DNA of 32,482 nucleotides, taken from assembly GCA_022703445.1 (NCBI GenBank), contig JAKLDR010000049.1, positions 1 to 32,482 of the forward strand, in the 5' to 3' direction. The position numbers were made by a program, and so were the translations under genes. The DNA comes from Planctomycetota bacterium. Lineage in GTDB: Bacteria > Planctomycetota > SZUA-567 > JAKLDR01. The notes below the pieces were generated by a model. It saw nothing but the letters and a program-made list of their open reading frames with translations, made no database searches and had not been told where the DNA came from. This document shows, one piece after another, positions 16,599 through 25,546 of this stretch (positions within the stretch are counted from its first letter, which is position 1; each line of letters opens with the position of its first letter).

Positions 16599-16630
16599 CC
16601 TCGCCCGTCCGAACCTCTGGAGGAAGAGAC

Positions 16631-19363
16631 ATGCGAACGATCCGCACCGCCCTCTGCGCCCTGGCCCTCGGACTGGCGGCCGTACCGGCCGGTGCCGGTG
16701 AGCCTGCCCCCGCCAGTCCCGGCGGCGTTCGCGTGCTGGACCTGTCCTGTGGGTCCTTCCGCGGGCTCATGACCTGGCGGACGCCGACTGTGGTTGACGC
16801 CGACGGCAAGGCCGGGCCGCTGCGCGAGCCCCGGCGCAACGACCTGAAGGACGCCGAGCGCAAGGCCGTTCCAGTCCGCGGCTCGGCCCTGCCGCCGGCC
16901 GACCCTTCGGCCGGGGTCTCAGGGCCTGTCGGTTGGTCCGCCCCGACGTTCGACGACAGCGAGTGGCCCCGTATCCAGGGAGCCGCCGCCGCCCTCTGGG
17001 ACAGCCAGGACTGGCGCCTGGTCTGCCTGCGCGGGGCCTTCCTGGTGACCGACCCGGCGGCCGTCGGCGAGTTGCGGCTCAACGTCGCCTACTACGGCGG
17101 CGTGCGCGTCCTGGTCAACGGCGTCGAGGTCGCCCGGGGCGACCTTCCGGCCGGAGACCTGACCGTCGACTCGCCCGCGACGCCCTACGCCAAGGAGGCC
17201 TATCTTCGCCCGGACGGCAAGCTCTACGGCCCGGGGGACTACGGGCGCGATCCCAAGATGAGGGAGCGCATCGACCCGGCCCGCACCCGTACGCTAACTT
17301 CGGGCGGCTCGCCCGGCGTGACCGTCCCGGCCAAGCTGCTCCGCAAGGGGCTCAACGTCATCGCCATCGAGGCGCACGCCGCGCCGGTCAGCGAGCTGGT
17401 CTACGACGCCCCGGCCTCGGACAAGAACTTCCGCGACGTCTGGGCCCACGTCGGGGTCGCCTCGGCGGTCCTGATGGCGCCGTCGGCCGCGGGGCTTGTC
17501 CCCTCCGCCGGGCCGACGCCGGAGGTGCGCATCGGCAACGTCGCCCCGGCGGACACTCTGGCGGTCTGGGACTTCGCCCTGCCCGTCGAGAAGCTCGCGC
17601 CCGTCCGGCTGGTCGGCGCCCGCAACGGCGTCTTCTCGGGCCAGGTTATCCTGAGCTCCTCCAAGGCCATCGCCGGCCTGAAGGCGACGTCCGGAGAGCT
17701 CGCCACCGCCGACGGAAAGGCGAAGATCCCCGCCTCAGCCGTCCAGGTCCGCTGGGCCCAGCCGGCCGCGCCGGCGAACACCTGGTCCCGGCCCAACCGG
17801 TTCGACCCGCTGCTGACCACTCCCCCGGCGCAGGTCGCCCCGCTGGCCTTTGAGGCCCGGGAGGCTCCGGCCGGCGTCACGCCCTCGGCACTCGCCCCGC
17901 TCTGGATCACTGTGCGCGTGCCGGCCGACGCCGTTGTCGGCGCCTACAAGGGCACGGTCGTCGTGGAGGCCGGCGGCAGCAAGTTCGACGTGCCGGTCGA
18001 GCTGAGCGTGGCCGACTGGAAGGTGCCCGCCCCGGCCGACTTCACCGTGATCAACACCCTCTGGCAGTCGCCCGACTCGGTGGCCGGCCACTACAAGGTC
18101 AAGCCCTGGAGCGACGAGCACTTCAAGCTGATCGGGAAGTCGCTGGAGGCGCTGCGCCAGCTCGGCAACCGCATGTGCGCCGTGCCGCTGGTGGCCCACG
18201 CCCACGGCTGGGGCAACAGCCAGGGCATGGTCCGCTGGGTGAAGAAGGCCGACGGGACGTACGACTACGACTTCAGCATCGCCGAGAAGTACATGGACGC
18301 CTACGAGAAGGCCTGCGGCAAGCCCGACTTCCTGCTGGTGGTCGCCTGGGAGTTCCCCGGCGACAACCCCGCCAGCCCCAAGTGGCCGCCGGCCGCGGTT
18401 ACCGTCGTAGACCAGGACGGCAAACAGCTCGAGGACCTGCGCCAGCCGCCCTACGGCACGCCGGAGAACGAGGCCTTCTGGAAGCCGGTCTTCGCCGAGC
18501 TGCGCAAGCGGCTGGAGAAACGCGGCTGGTTCGACAACACCTACATCTCCTGGCTGACCTACTGCAACGGTCCGGACAAGGCGCTGGTCGGTGTGGTCAA
18601 GAACATCTGGCCGGACGGCAAGTGGATGAAGAACAGCCACGCCCCCGACACGCAGTTCTCCGGCATGCCCGTGCCGGTCAACGTCTGGGTCTGGGGGGCC
18701 GGCGCCCTGTACGACCCGGACGTCGAGGTGCCCTGGGCCCGGCGCCCGAACTACTTCCCGGAGGGGCGCGGGGCCTATCCGCAGCCCTGGGCTCCGGGCC
18801 AGAAGTTCGTCAGCCTGGTCAACCCGCGCTGGGGCGCGCTGTTTCTCAAGGCCCGGCTGTACAGCGAGTCGCCGCTTATGCGCTACCGGATGGTCGCCGA
18901 GGCGGCCACCCAGGGCAACCTGCGCGGCGTCGGCACGGTCGGCGGCGACTTCTGGCCGATGCCCACCGACAACCCCAGGCGCCCGCTGACCACCTGCGCA
19001 ACCGGCGAGGGGGCGGTGACCCCGCGGGTCAACATCCTGGCTCTGACCAGCCCCGGCCCGGACGGCGCCGACTTCGGCTGCCGGGCGGAGATGTTCCGGG
19101 AGGGCATCCAGGTGGCCGAGGCGGTCATCGCGCTGCGCAAAGCCCTGGAGAACAAGGCCGTCGGCGCCGAGCTCGCCGGACGCATCAAGACGTTGCTCGA
19201 TGAGCGCGCCCGCCAGCAGCTCCGCAACAACAGCCCGCGGCCGGTCGGCCCCGGCGAGGACGGCAGCTTCTGGATGACCGGGCAGTGCCTGGGCGGCTGG
19301 CGCGACCGCGAGGCCGAACTCTTCGCCCTGGCCGGCGAGGCTGCCCGGGCGGGGGGCAAGTAG
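16631..19363 (+). CDS. Large secreted GH123-like protein with N-terminal galactose-binding-like domain (G2), 910 aa
   Basis: Exported, probably acting on a glycan. Signal peptide MRTIRTALCALALGLAAVPA. Residues about 90-250 resemble the jelly-roll domain found in beta-galactosidase-type enzymes (FDDSEWPRIQ, LRGAFLVTDP, YYGGVRVLVNGVEVARGDL). Residues about 290-460 match the beta-sandwich of G1 and G3 (PVRLVGARNGVFSGQVILSS, LWITVRVPADAVVGAYKG). The barrel-like part contains WSDEHFKLIGKSLEALRQLG and LEKRGWFDNTYISWLTYC. DUF4091/GH123 proteins (beta-N-acetylgalactosaminidases) have this order, but I see no Asp-Glu pair where the catalytic dyad is expected. The real start is ATG 16631, with GGAGGAAG ahead; the longer frame runs back into regulator B. 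First structural gene of cluster B. Confidence 0.7.
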   Translation: MRTIRTALCALALGLAAVPAGAGEPAPASPGGVRVLDLSCGSFRGLMTWRTPTVVDADGKAGPLREPRRNDLKDAERKAVPVRGSALPPADPSAGVSGPVGWSAPTFDDSEWPRIQGAAAALWDSQDWRLVCLRGAFLVTDPAAVGELRLNVAYYGGVRVLVNGVEVARGDLPAGDLTVDSPATPYAKEAYLRPDGKLYGPGDYGRDPKMRERIDPARTRTLTSGGSPGVTVPAKLLRKGLNVIAIEAHAAPVSELVYDAPASDKNFRDVWAHVGVASAVLMAPSAAGLVPSAGPTPEVRIGNVAPADTLAVWDFALPVEKLAPVRLVGARNGVFSGQVILSSSKAIAGLKATSGELATADGKAKIPASAVQVRWAQPAAPANTWSRPNRFDPLLTTPPAQVAPLAFEAREAPAGVTPSALAPLWITVRVPADAVVGAYKGTVVVEAGGSKFDVPVELSVADWKVPAPADFTVINTLWQSPDSVAGHYKVKPWSDEHFKLIGKSLEALRQLGNRMCAVPLVAHAHGWGNSQGMVRWVKKADGTYDYDFSIAEKYMDAYEKACGKPDFLLVVAWEFPGDNPASPKWPPAAVTVVDQDGKQLEDLRQPPYGTPENEAFWKPVFAELRKRLEKRGWFDNTYISWLTYCNGPDKALVGVVKNIWPDGKWMKNSHAPDTQFSGMPVPVNVWVWGAGALYDPDVEVPWARRPNYFPEGRGAYPQPWAPGQKFVSLVNPRWGALFLKARLYSESPLMRYRMVAEAATQGNLRGVGTVGGDFWPMPTDNPRRPLTTCATGEGAVTPRVNILALTSPGPDGADFGCRAEMFREGIQVAEAVIALRKALENKAVGAELAGRIKTLLDERARQQLRNNSPRPVGPGEDGSFWMTGQCLGGWRDREAELFALAGEAARAGGK

Positions 19364-19397
19364 CTCCACTCGAGGCTCGACGGAAGCGCGCGCGAGG

Positions 19398-19446
19398 AAC
19401 TGGCAACTGGCAACTGACAACTGGCAACTGAGAACCGGGAACTTGG
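19398..19446. repeat. Seven-copy heptad array upstream of G3
   Basis: AACTGGC, AACTGGC, AACTGAC, AACTGGC, AACTGAG, AACCGGG and AACTTGG run without a gap and end 3 bp before the GGAGG ribosome binding site of G3. Unlike the other spacers there is no inverted partner. Because the array is in the 5' leader, copy number could change spacing from any upstream promoter. Confidence 0.85.
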
Positions 19447-19462
19447 AGCGGAGGATGCAGCC

Positions 19463-21382
19463 ATGTTGAGGTCGGTGATGATCGGATGTCTGGCGCTCTG
19501 GTTGGGGGCCGCGGCCCTGGGAGCCGAACCGGCCGGCGCGGTGCAGGTCTGGAACGTCGAACCCTGGCAGACGGTGTCGGCCGGCGACTTCTCCGGCGCC
19601 AACCCGGCGATGAAGGCTTTGAAGCCCATCGAGCTGCTCGCCCCGCGAAACGGGGTGGCCTCCGGCTTCGTAGTGCTCAGCCGCGACGGCGCGGCCATCA
19701 AGGGGCTGAAGGCCTCGGTCGGGGACTTGGCCCAGGCTGGCGGAAAGGGGAGCATTCCGGCGGCGCGGATCCAGGTGCGCTTCGCGGACCTGGCGCGCCC
19801 CGAGACGAGCTTCATGCCGCCGCAGCGCTTCGACCGCCTGCTCGAGGCCGCCCCGGCCGAGGTGCCGGCGCTGGCCGCCAAGCCGGTCAAGGGCGAGGCC
19901 AAGATGAACTTCGCCCCGAAGAACACCGCGCCGGTTGCGATCGTGCCGACCTGGGTGACGGTGCGTGTGCCGGCCGACGCGGCTCCCGGCGACTACGAGG
20001 GCAGGCTCTCGCTCGAGGCCGATGGCCTGGCCGCGACCGCCGTGCCCGTCAGGGTCAAGGTGTACGACTGGCAGCTGCCCGAGCCCAAGGACTTCCGGGT
20101 GCGGACCATCGGCTGGACGAACCCGGAAGCCATCGCCAAGCACTACGGTGTCGAGCTCTGGTCCGAGAAGCACTTCGAGCTGATGGGCCGTTCGATGGAG
20201 CGGATGCTCGAGCTCGGCAGCCGGCAACTGATCATCGACGTGACCAGGTACTATCCGTCGCGCGACAACGCCGACACCATGATCAAGTGGATCAAGCAGC
20301 CCGATGGCTCCTACAAGTACGACTTCACGCTCTTCGACAGGTACTGCGACCTGGCGGAGAAGAAGCTCGGCAAGCCCTTCCCGGTGCGGCTCAACATGTG
20401 GCGCGGCCCGAGGAACGGCGGCGGCGGGGAGAGCACCGACTACCCGCACAGCCGGGTGCTGGTGCTGGACCCGGGCACCAAGGAAGTCACCGAGTTGATG
20501 GGCCCGACCAAGCTCGGCTCCGAGGAGATGAAGGCCTTCTGGAAGCCGGTCATGGATGAGATCCGCGTCCGCCTGGAGAAGCGCGGCTGGATGGACGTCG
20601 CCGGCCCCAACTGGATGTGCTACTGCGGCGGCATGACCAAGGAGTTGGCCAGCATGATGAAGTCCATCTGGCCTGACGTCAGGGGGCTGGACGTCACCCA
20701 CGGCCGGCAGCTCAAGTACCCGACGCTCGACGGGAGCATAGTGCCGGTCTTCGTGCAGTCCACGGTGTGGAACGAGGGGACCCTGGACCCCTACAAGAAG
20801 TGGACCGCCGGGCCCTATCCGCGGCAGTACGCCGGCCGGTTCCAGCCCGGGATTGCCCACTGCACGCACGGCCGCTGCCAGTACCGCGAGCGCAGCTGGC
20901 CCTCGCTCTGGACGCTGCACACCAAGCACGAAGAGGCGCTGATGAAGGGCAACGACGGCCTGGAGTGCGTGGGCGCCGACCACTTCCCGATCAAGGACGC
21001 CAAGGGCCGCTGGCGCGACGGCGACTGGAGCGCCTTCGCCCAGGGCCCCGAGAACGCCACCCTGGCCATCCTCGGCGCCGGCGACGCCGGCCCGCTGGGC
21101 ACCGAGCGCTTCGAGGCCATGCGCGAGGGCATCCAGCTGTGCGAGGCCATGATCTTCATCCAGAAGGCCCTGGAGGCCAAGAAGCTCTCCGGGGACCTGG
21201 AGGCCAGGGCCAACAAGGTCCTCGACGACCGGGCCAAGGCCATGGTGGCGGCCATCAAGGAGGCCGGGCCGGAGTCCCCCAGCGTGTGGGACCTGCCCGC
21301 GTACGCCGGCGGCGCCGCGCGCCGCGACGGCGAGCTCTACACCCTGGCCGCCGAGGTGGCGAAGGCCACGGGCGGAAAGTAA
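19463..21382 (+). CDS. Secreted GH123-like (DUF4091-type) protein (G3), 639 aa
   Basis: Intact paralog of broken G1. Signal peptide MLRSVMIGCLALWLGAAALG, then VQVWNVEPWQTVSAGDFSG and a beta-sandwich region to about residue 200 (VTVRVPADAAPGDYEGRLSL). The barrel-like domain starts near DFRVRTIGWTNPEAIAKHYG and includes ELWSEKHFELMGRSMERML, EEMKAFWKPVMDEIR (W360, the residue lost in G1), WMCYCGGMTKELASMMKSIW (C388) and a C-terminal helical part. The Asp-Glu dyad of GH123 is not obvious near the YC motif. GGAGG at 19450-19454 stands 8 nt before ATG 19463. It is separated from G2 by the heptad array and from P3 by 25 bp. Substrate unknown; beta-linked amino sugar is the family precedent. Confidence 0.7.
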   Translation: MLRSVMIGCLALWLGAAALGAEPAGAVQVWNVEPWQTVSAGDFSGANPAMKALKPIELLAPRNGVASGFVVLSRDGAAIKGLKASVGDLAQAGGKGSIPAARIQVRFADLARPETSFMPPQRFDRLLEAAPAEVPALAAKPVKGEAKMNFAPKNTAPVAIVPTWVTVRVPADAAPGDYEGRLSLEADGLAATAVPVRVKVYDWQLPEPKDFRVRTIGWTNPEAIAKHYGVELWSEKHFELMGRSMERMLELGSRQLIIDVTRYYPSRDNADTMIKWIKQPDGSYKYDFTLFDRYCDLAEKKLGKPFPVRLNMWRGPRNGGGGESTDYPHSRVLVLDPGTKEVTELMGPTKLGSEEMKAFWKPVMDEIRVRLEKRGWMDVAGPNWMCYCGGMTKELASMMKSIWPDVRGLDVTHGRQLKYPTLDGSIVPVFVQSTVWNEGTLDPYKKWTAGPYPRQYAGRFQPGIAHCTHGRCQYRERSWPSLWTLHTKHEEALMKGNDGLECVGADHFPIKDAKGRWRDGDWSAFAQGPENATLAILGAGDAGPLGTERFEAMREGIQLCEAMIFIQKALEAKKLSGDLEARANKVLDDRAKAMVAAIKEAGPESPSVWDLPAYAGGAARRDGELYTLAAEVAKATGGK

Positions 21383-21407
21383 CGCCAGCGGATTTGAGGA
21401 GACAGCC

Positions 21408-24008
21408 ATGATCAGGATCATCCTGCTCGCCAGTCTGGGGCCGTGCCTGGCGCTGGTGGCGACGGCCGGCGAGCCCGCCAAGTTCGCCAAGCCGCCGAGC
21501 GTCGCCAAGGCCGGCGACCATTCGACAGGCTCAGGGCCTGGCGGCGTGAAGATCGAGTTCGCTCTCTCCGCCGCCACCGACGTTGAAGTGGCCATCCTTG
21601 ACGCCCAGGGCAAAGTGGTTCGGCACCTGGCCGCCGGAGTCCTCGGCGGCAAGGTGCCGCCGCCGGCGCCGCTCAAGCCCGGGCTCGCCCAGAGCATCGA
21701 ATGGGACGGGAGGGACGACTACGGCCAACCTCCACCTTCCACTCTCCACCCTCAACCCTTCTCGGTCCGCGTCCGCGCCGGCATGGGCACCAGGCTCGAC
21801 CGGATCGTCGGCGGCGACCCGTATGCCTTCTGGTCTGAACAGAGTTTTCAGGGGGACCATGCCCAGTGGGGGCTGTATGGCCTTGAGGCCAAGTCCGACG
21901 GCAACGTGTACGTCCTGAGCAAGATCACCTCCATCGGGATGGGGCCGACGATCCGCCAGTACGACGCCAAAGGCAACTATCGCCGCACCGTCTTCCCTCC
22001 TCCCGCCGGCAAACCCGTAGAGGATGTGCAGGGTTGGGGTGTCAATGTGCGGGCGGACGGGACCTTCACGCTGAAGGCCGGCTACGGCTGGTCCTCGGCC
22101 ACCCCCGTATGGACGCTGCTGTCCAATGCCGGCGTGCCGCGCCTGATGCCGACGCCGGTGTCCGGCACGCTGTGCGTGGCCAACCGCTGTCCGGATGGAA
22201 GCCGCCAGATGACCATCGGAACCGACGGCACGCTTCGCCAGTTCAATCCGGAGCCGGTATTTGATGGCGATCCCATTCCGGGCCACGGCCCGTTCTTCAC
22301 GGCGACAACCCCGGACGGCAAGACCCGGTACGTCAGCGGGGAGTTCGCCCCTCCCGGCAAATCCTCCTCAAATACCGCCGAACCCTGGCGCAAAGGACAG
22401 GTATGGAAGATGGACGTGGCCACGCGCAAGGCCACGCTCTTCTTCGCGCTGGACGAGAAGGACTTGACTCCCGATCGCACCGGGAACTGTGCAACCAATC
22501 CCTACGCGGCGTTCCATGGCGTGGCCCTGGACACCGAGGGGCACGTGTTTGTCTGCGACCGGCAGAACGGCCGCGTAGTCGTCCTGGACCAGGCCGGCAA
22601 GGTCGTCCGCTCGATTCCGGCGGAGAACCCGGATGCCATCGCGGCCCATCCGAAAACCAAGGCCCTCTATGTGACCACCCGCACCGGCAACTACAGCGGC
22701 CAGGGGGAACTGAAGCTGCTCAAGTTCGGCGACTGGTCCAAGGACGACAAGCCGATGGTCACCACGCCCGTTCGCAACGGCCTCGGCAAGTTCAGGGACA
22801 GCTCGTTCCTTGCGCTTGCCCAGGACAAGAACGAGGTCTTCGTCTGGGTGGCCTACACGACCCTGCCGGTGCGCGTGTACCGGGACGCCGGGGCGGCGCT
22901 GGAGCTCGTGAAGGACTTCTACGAGGCCGGGCCCCAGCGCGCCCTGGACCTGCAGCACATGATGGTGGACCAGAAGACCGGGGACGCGTACGTCGCCGAC
23001 AGCCAGTCGTACTGTTTTCGCGTCCGGGACTGGAAGGATCCCAAGTTCGAGCTCTGCATGGTGGAACCCAAGGCCGATGTGTCGGTCGCGGGCCGGGTGA
23101 TCGGCTCTCCCGAGACGCGACTGCCCGCGGCGAGCATCGCCATCGACCACAAAGGGCGCATGCTCTATGCGCTCAACCACTATGGCCGTCCGGTCAGCCG
23201 ATGGAAGATGGACGGGGAATGCTTCGCCCCCGCGCCGGTTGGTCCCAGCAATGCGCTCACGCCGGGCATCACCTGCGCATGGATCTTCGAGGGCCTCGGG
23301 CAGCGCGGCATGGCCGCCGCACCGGGTGGTGGGCTCGCGTCATTGGGTGTCGTGCTGGCGGACGGCGGCAAACACACCGACTACAGCGGGCCCCTCCACT
23401 TCTTCAAGTTCGACCCGGCCAGAACACCATGGCTGCACCTGAAGTTCGCTGGCTTCGGAGGCAAGAACTTGAACTCGGGGGGCATCCGGTTCGATCCTCG
23501 CGGCAACCTGTACGTCGGCTTGTGCGACGGCAAGCCCAAGGACGTGCCTGCCGGGTTCGACAAGGACAAGGACTTCAGTCGCACCACGGGACATATCATC
23601 AAGTACGCCCCGACTGGCACAGGCGAGGGCGGCGACTGGTTTCCAACGGAGCCAGCGGCACCGGCCAAGGTATACGATGTGTTCTATGGCGCGTTCGCAT
23701 CGGCAAACAGGACTCCGCGCTTCGGGGTCGATGGACATGGGCGGATCTACTATCCCGCCTGTCTGCTGTCGCAAGTCTCGGTCATCGACAACGAAGGAAA
23801 TCCGCTGCTCAGCTTCGGCACCTACGGCAACCGCGACTCGCTGGGCGGGTTGCCCGGGGACCTGGTGCCGACCAAGGACATTCCCATGGCCTGGCCGAAC
23901 AGCGTGGACGCGGACGATGACTTCATCTGCGTGTCTGACATCCTGAACATCCGCCTGATGCGCCTGGCCAAGACCTTCGCGGCTGCCGAGACGGTCGGGA
24001 TCAAGTGA
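21408..24008 (+). CDS. Secreted NHL-type beta-propeller with FlgD-like domain and two repeat inserts (P3), 866 aa
   Basis: Third propeller paralog. Signal peptide MIRIILLASLGPCLALVATAG; FlgD-like domain; NHL blades (GVALDTEGHVFVCDRQNGR near residue 371, RFDPRGNLYVGLCDGK, FGVDGHGRIYYPAC); tail RLAKTFAAAETVGIK. Two in-frame inserts set it apart from P1 and P2. One is a 24-nt half palindrome near residues 37-45 (HSTGSGPG). The other is a heptad array that replaces VAGAS with PPSTLHPQPF near residue 110. Both fall in loops of the FlgD-like domain, away from the strand motifs, so folding is probably kept. GAGGAG precedes ATG 21408. The last codons overlap GTGA with a possible upstream start of the sulfatase frame. 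Confidence 0.8.
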   Translation: MIRIILLASLGPCLALVATAGEPAKFAKPPSVAKAGDHSTGSGPGGVKIEFALSAATDVEVAILDAQGKVVRHLAAGVLGGKVPPPAPLKPGLAQSIEWDGRDDYGQPPPSTLHPQPFSVRVRAGMGTRLDRIVGGDPYAFWSEQSFQGDHAQWGLYGLEAKSDGNVYVLSKITSIGMGPTIRQYDAKGNYRRTVFPPPAGKPVEDVQGWGVNVRADGTFTLKAGYGWSSATPVWTLLSNAGVPRLMPTPVSGTLCVANRCPDGSRQMTIGTDGTLRQFNPEPVFDGDPIPGHGPFFTATTPDGKTRYVSGEFAPPGKSSSNTAEPWRKGQVWKMDVATRKATLFFALDEKDLTPDRTGNCATNPYAAFHGVALDTEGHVFVCDRQNGRVVVLDQAGKVVRSIPAENPDAIAAHPKTKALYVTTRTGNYSGQGELKLLKFGDWSKDDKPMVTTPVRNGLGKFRDSSFLALAQDKNEVFVWVAYTTLPVRVYRDAGAALELVKDFYEAGPQRALDLQHMMVDQKTGDAYVADSQSYCFRVRDWKDPKFELCMVEPKADVSVAGRVIGSPETRLPAASIAIDHKGRMLYALNHYGRPVSRWKMDGECFAPAPVGPSNALTPGITCAWIFEGLGQRGMAAAPGGGLASLGVVLADGGKHTDYSGPLHFFKFDPARTPWLHLKFAGFGGKNLNSGGIRFDPRGNLYVGLCDGKPKDVPAGFDKDKDFSRTTGHIIKYAPTGTGEGGDWFPTEPAAPAKVYDVFYGAFASANRTPRFGVDGHGRIYYPACLLSQVSVIDNEGNPLLSFGTYGNRDSLGGLPGDLVPTKDIPMAWPNSVDADDDFICVSDILNIRLMRLAKTFAAAETVGIK
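21518..21541. repeat. Half palindromic element inside P3
   Basis: The 24 bases contain TTCGACAGGCTCAGGGC. Between KAG and DVEV, P3 has eight residues more than P1, which is exactly 24 nt. Only one arm of the palindrome is present, so it is a solo half element or a partial deletion product. Confidence 0.7.
21730..21757. repeat. Heptad array inside the P3 coding sequence
   Basis: CTCCACC, TTCCACT, CTCCACC and CTCAACC run in register within the P3 FlgD-like domain, directly after codons for DDYGQP. Low in G for this genome. The frame gains six codons against P1 and P2. The same site in P4 (26521-26548) has a GC-richer version. Confidence 0.7.
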
Positions 24009-24025
24009 GGCCCGGGAGAGACCCG

Positions 24026-25546
24026 ATGCCCGCGACCAAGCGCCCCAACATCCTCTTTCTGATGACCGATCAGCAGCGCCACGACGCGCTGGGTTCGGCG
24101 AACCCCGTCTACCGCACTCCGGCGCTCGACCGGCTCGCCGCCCGCGGGGTGCGCTTCTCGCAGGCGGTCTGCAACGTGCCCATGTGCGTGCCCAGCCGCT
24201 ACTCGATGATGACCGGGCTCTACGGCTTCCAGTGCGGCGTGAAGCACAACGCCCAGATGGTCACGCGCGACCCGGAGATGCCCGTCCCGACGCTCGCCGA
24301 ACGCCTGCGCGCGGCCGGCTACCAGACCGCCGGCTTCGGCAAGACCCACTGGTACATCGGCGAGGCGGTCATGCCCGGCGTCCCCGTGGAGGGCTCGCGC
24401 CGCGGCTTCGAGGTCCGCGCGCTGCGCGGCTCGAAGGGACCCAACAATGACGAGGCCGGGGGCCTGTACATGGCCGACGACCGGCCGGACTGGCACGGGC
24501 CGGTAGCCAAGGAACAGGCCGGCGGCGGCCCCGGCGGCGAGTCGGTGCCGGGCTACGTCGGCGCGACCAGCGCGATCCCCGGCGAGCGGCAGGCCGAAGG
24601 CTGGCTGACGGACAAGGCCCTCGACTTCCTGGAGCGCGGTCGCGACCCGGCGCGACCCTTCTTCATGTACCTGAGCCTGGACTACCCGCACGTGCCGCTC
24701 TTCGTGCCCCCGGGCTTCGAGGAGCTCTACGATCTCGCCGACTTCCCCGACAACCCGCCGCCCGAGCCGGTCCCCGGCGGGCACGTCGCCGGCCACCGCT
24801 TCGAGGAGATCTGGCCAGCGATGTCGCCGGACGAGCGCCGGCGCTCGCGGCTGCGCTACGCTGCGCTGTGCAGCTACACCGACAGCCTCTTCGGCCGGGT
24901 GCTCGACCGCCTCGAGGCCCTCGGCGAGCTTGAGAACACCTTCGTGCTCTTCACCTCCGACCACGGCGACATGCTCGGCGACCGCGGCCGGGTGACCAAG
25001 TACTCGCTCTACGAGGGCAGCGTGCGGGTGCCGCTGATCGTGGCCGGTCCGGGCGTCGCCAGCCCCGGAATGGTCGACGAGCGGCCGGCGGAGCTCGTCG
25101 ACGTCGTGCCCACGCTGCTCGACGCCGCGGGGCTCGAGATCCCCGATGCGCTCCCGGGCCTCAGCCTGCTCTCCGACGCGGTCCGCCCCGGCTCCTTCGC
25201 GGAGATGCACGGCCGCGGCTACGAGGAGTACCAGCGCGCCCCGGCGGTCATGTACCGGACCGCCGAGTGGAAGCTGATCCTGCACCTGCCCGGCCGTCTC
25301 GGTGAAGCCCTGCCGGCCGCCGGGCGGATCTCCGGCGAGCTCTACCGCCTGGCCGACGATCCGCTTGAACTCAACAACTGCTACGCCGACGCGGCCTGCG
25401 CCCAGGTCCGCGAGCGCCTGACCGCGCAGGCCCTCATGCACCTGATGTGCTCGGTCGGCCGGTTCCCGAGCGCCCCGTCCCGCGCCCGCGTCCGGGTGAC
25501 CGGGCCGGAGACGAAGCCGGACCGCTCGATCTGGCCACAGCCGTGA
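24026..25546 (+). CDS. Type I sulfatase, 506 aa
   Basis: Hydrolyses a sulfate ester, substrate unknown. The N-terminus RPNILFLMTDQQRHDAL supplies the first metal ligand (D15). CVPSR at residues 54-58 is the C-x-P-S-R signature whose cysteine is converted to formylglycine by a maturase; no maturase gene is in the window. FTSDHGDMLGD (D312, H313) supplies further metal ligands, and KYSLYEGSVRVPLIVAGPG is the usual following motif. Length is normal for the family. There is no signal peptide, so it should act in the cytoplasm on imported, sulfated fragments, unless export uses another route. ATG 24026 with GGGAGAG is preferred over GTG 24005, which overlaps the P3 stop. The SGNH gene overlaps its stop as GTGA, implying translational coupling. 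Confidence 0.88.
   Translation: MPATKRPNILFLMTDQQRHDALGSANPVYRTPALDRLAARGVRFSQAVCNVPMCVPSRYSMMTGLYGFQCGVKHNAQMVTRDPEMPVPTLAERLRAAGYQTAGFGKTHWYIGEAVMPGVPVEGSRRGFEVRALRGSKGPNNDEAGGLYMADDRPDWHGPVAKEQAGGGPGGESVPGYVGATSAIPGERQAEGWLTDKALDFLERGRDPARPFFMYLSLDYPHVPLFVPPGFEELYDLADFPDNPPPEPVPGGHVAGHRFEEIWPAMSPDERRRSRLRYAALCSYTDSLFGRVLDRLEALGELENTFVLFTSDHGDMLGDRGRVTKYSLYEGSVRVPLIVAGPGVASPGMVDERPAELVDVVPTLLDAAGLEIPDALPGLSLLSDAVRPGSFAEMHGRGYEEYQRAPAVMYRTAEWKLILHLPGRLGEALPAAGRISGELYRLADDPLELNNCYADAACAQVRERLTAQALMHLMCSVGRFPSAPSRARVRVTGPETKPDRSIWPQP

Noticed and set aside
17735..21697. A 1320-codon open frame on the minus strand
   Set aside because: It lies opposite G2, G3 and P3, which have signal peptides, ribosome binding sites and paralogs. 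The antisense product is Gly/Arg/Val/His-rich low-complexity sequence, as expected opposite GC-rich genes.
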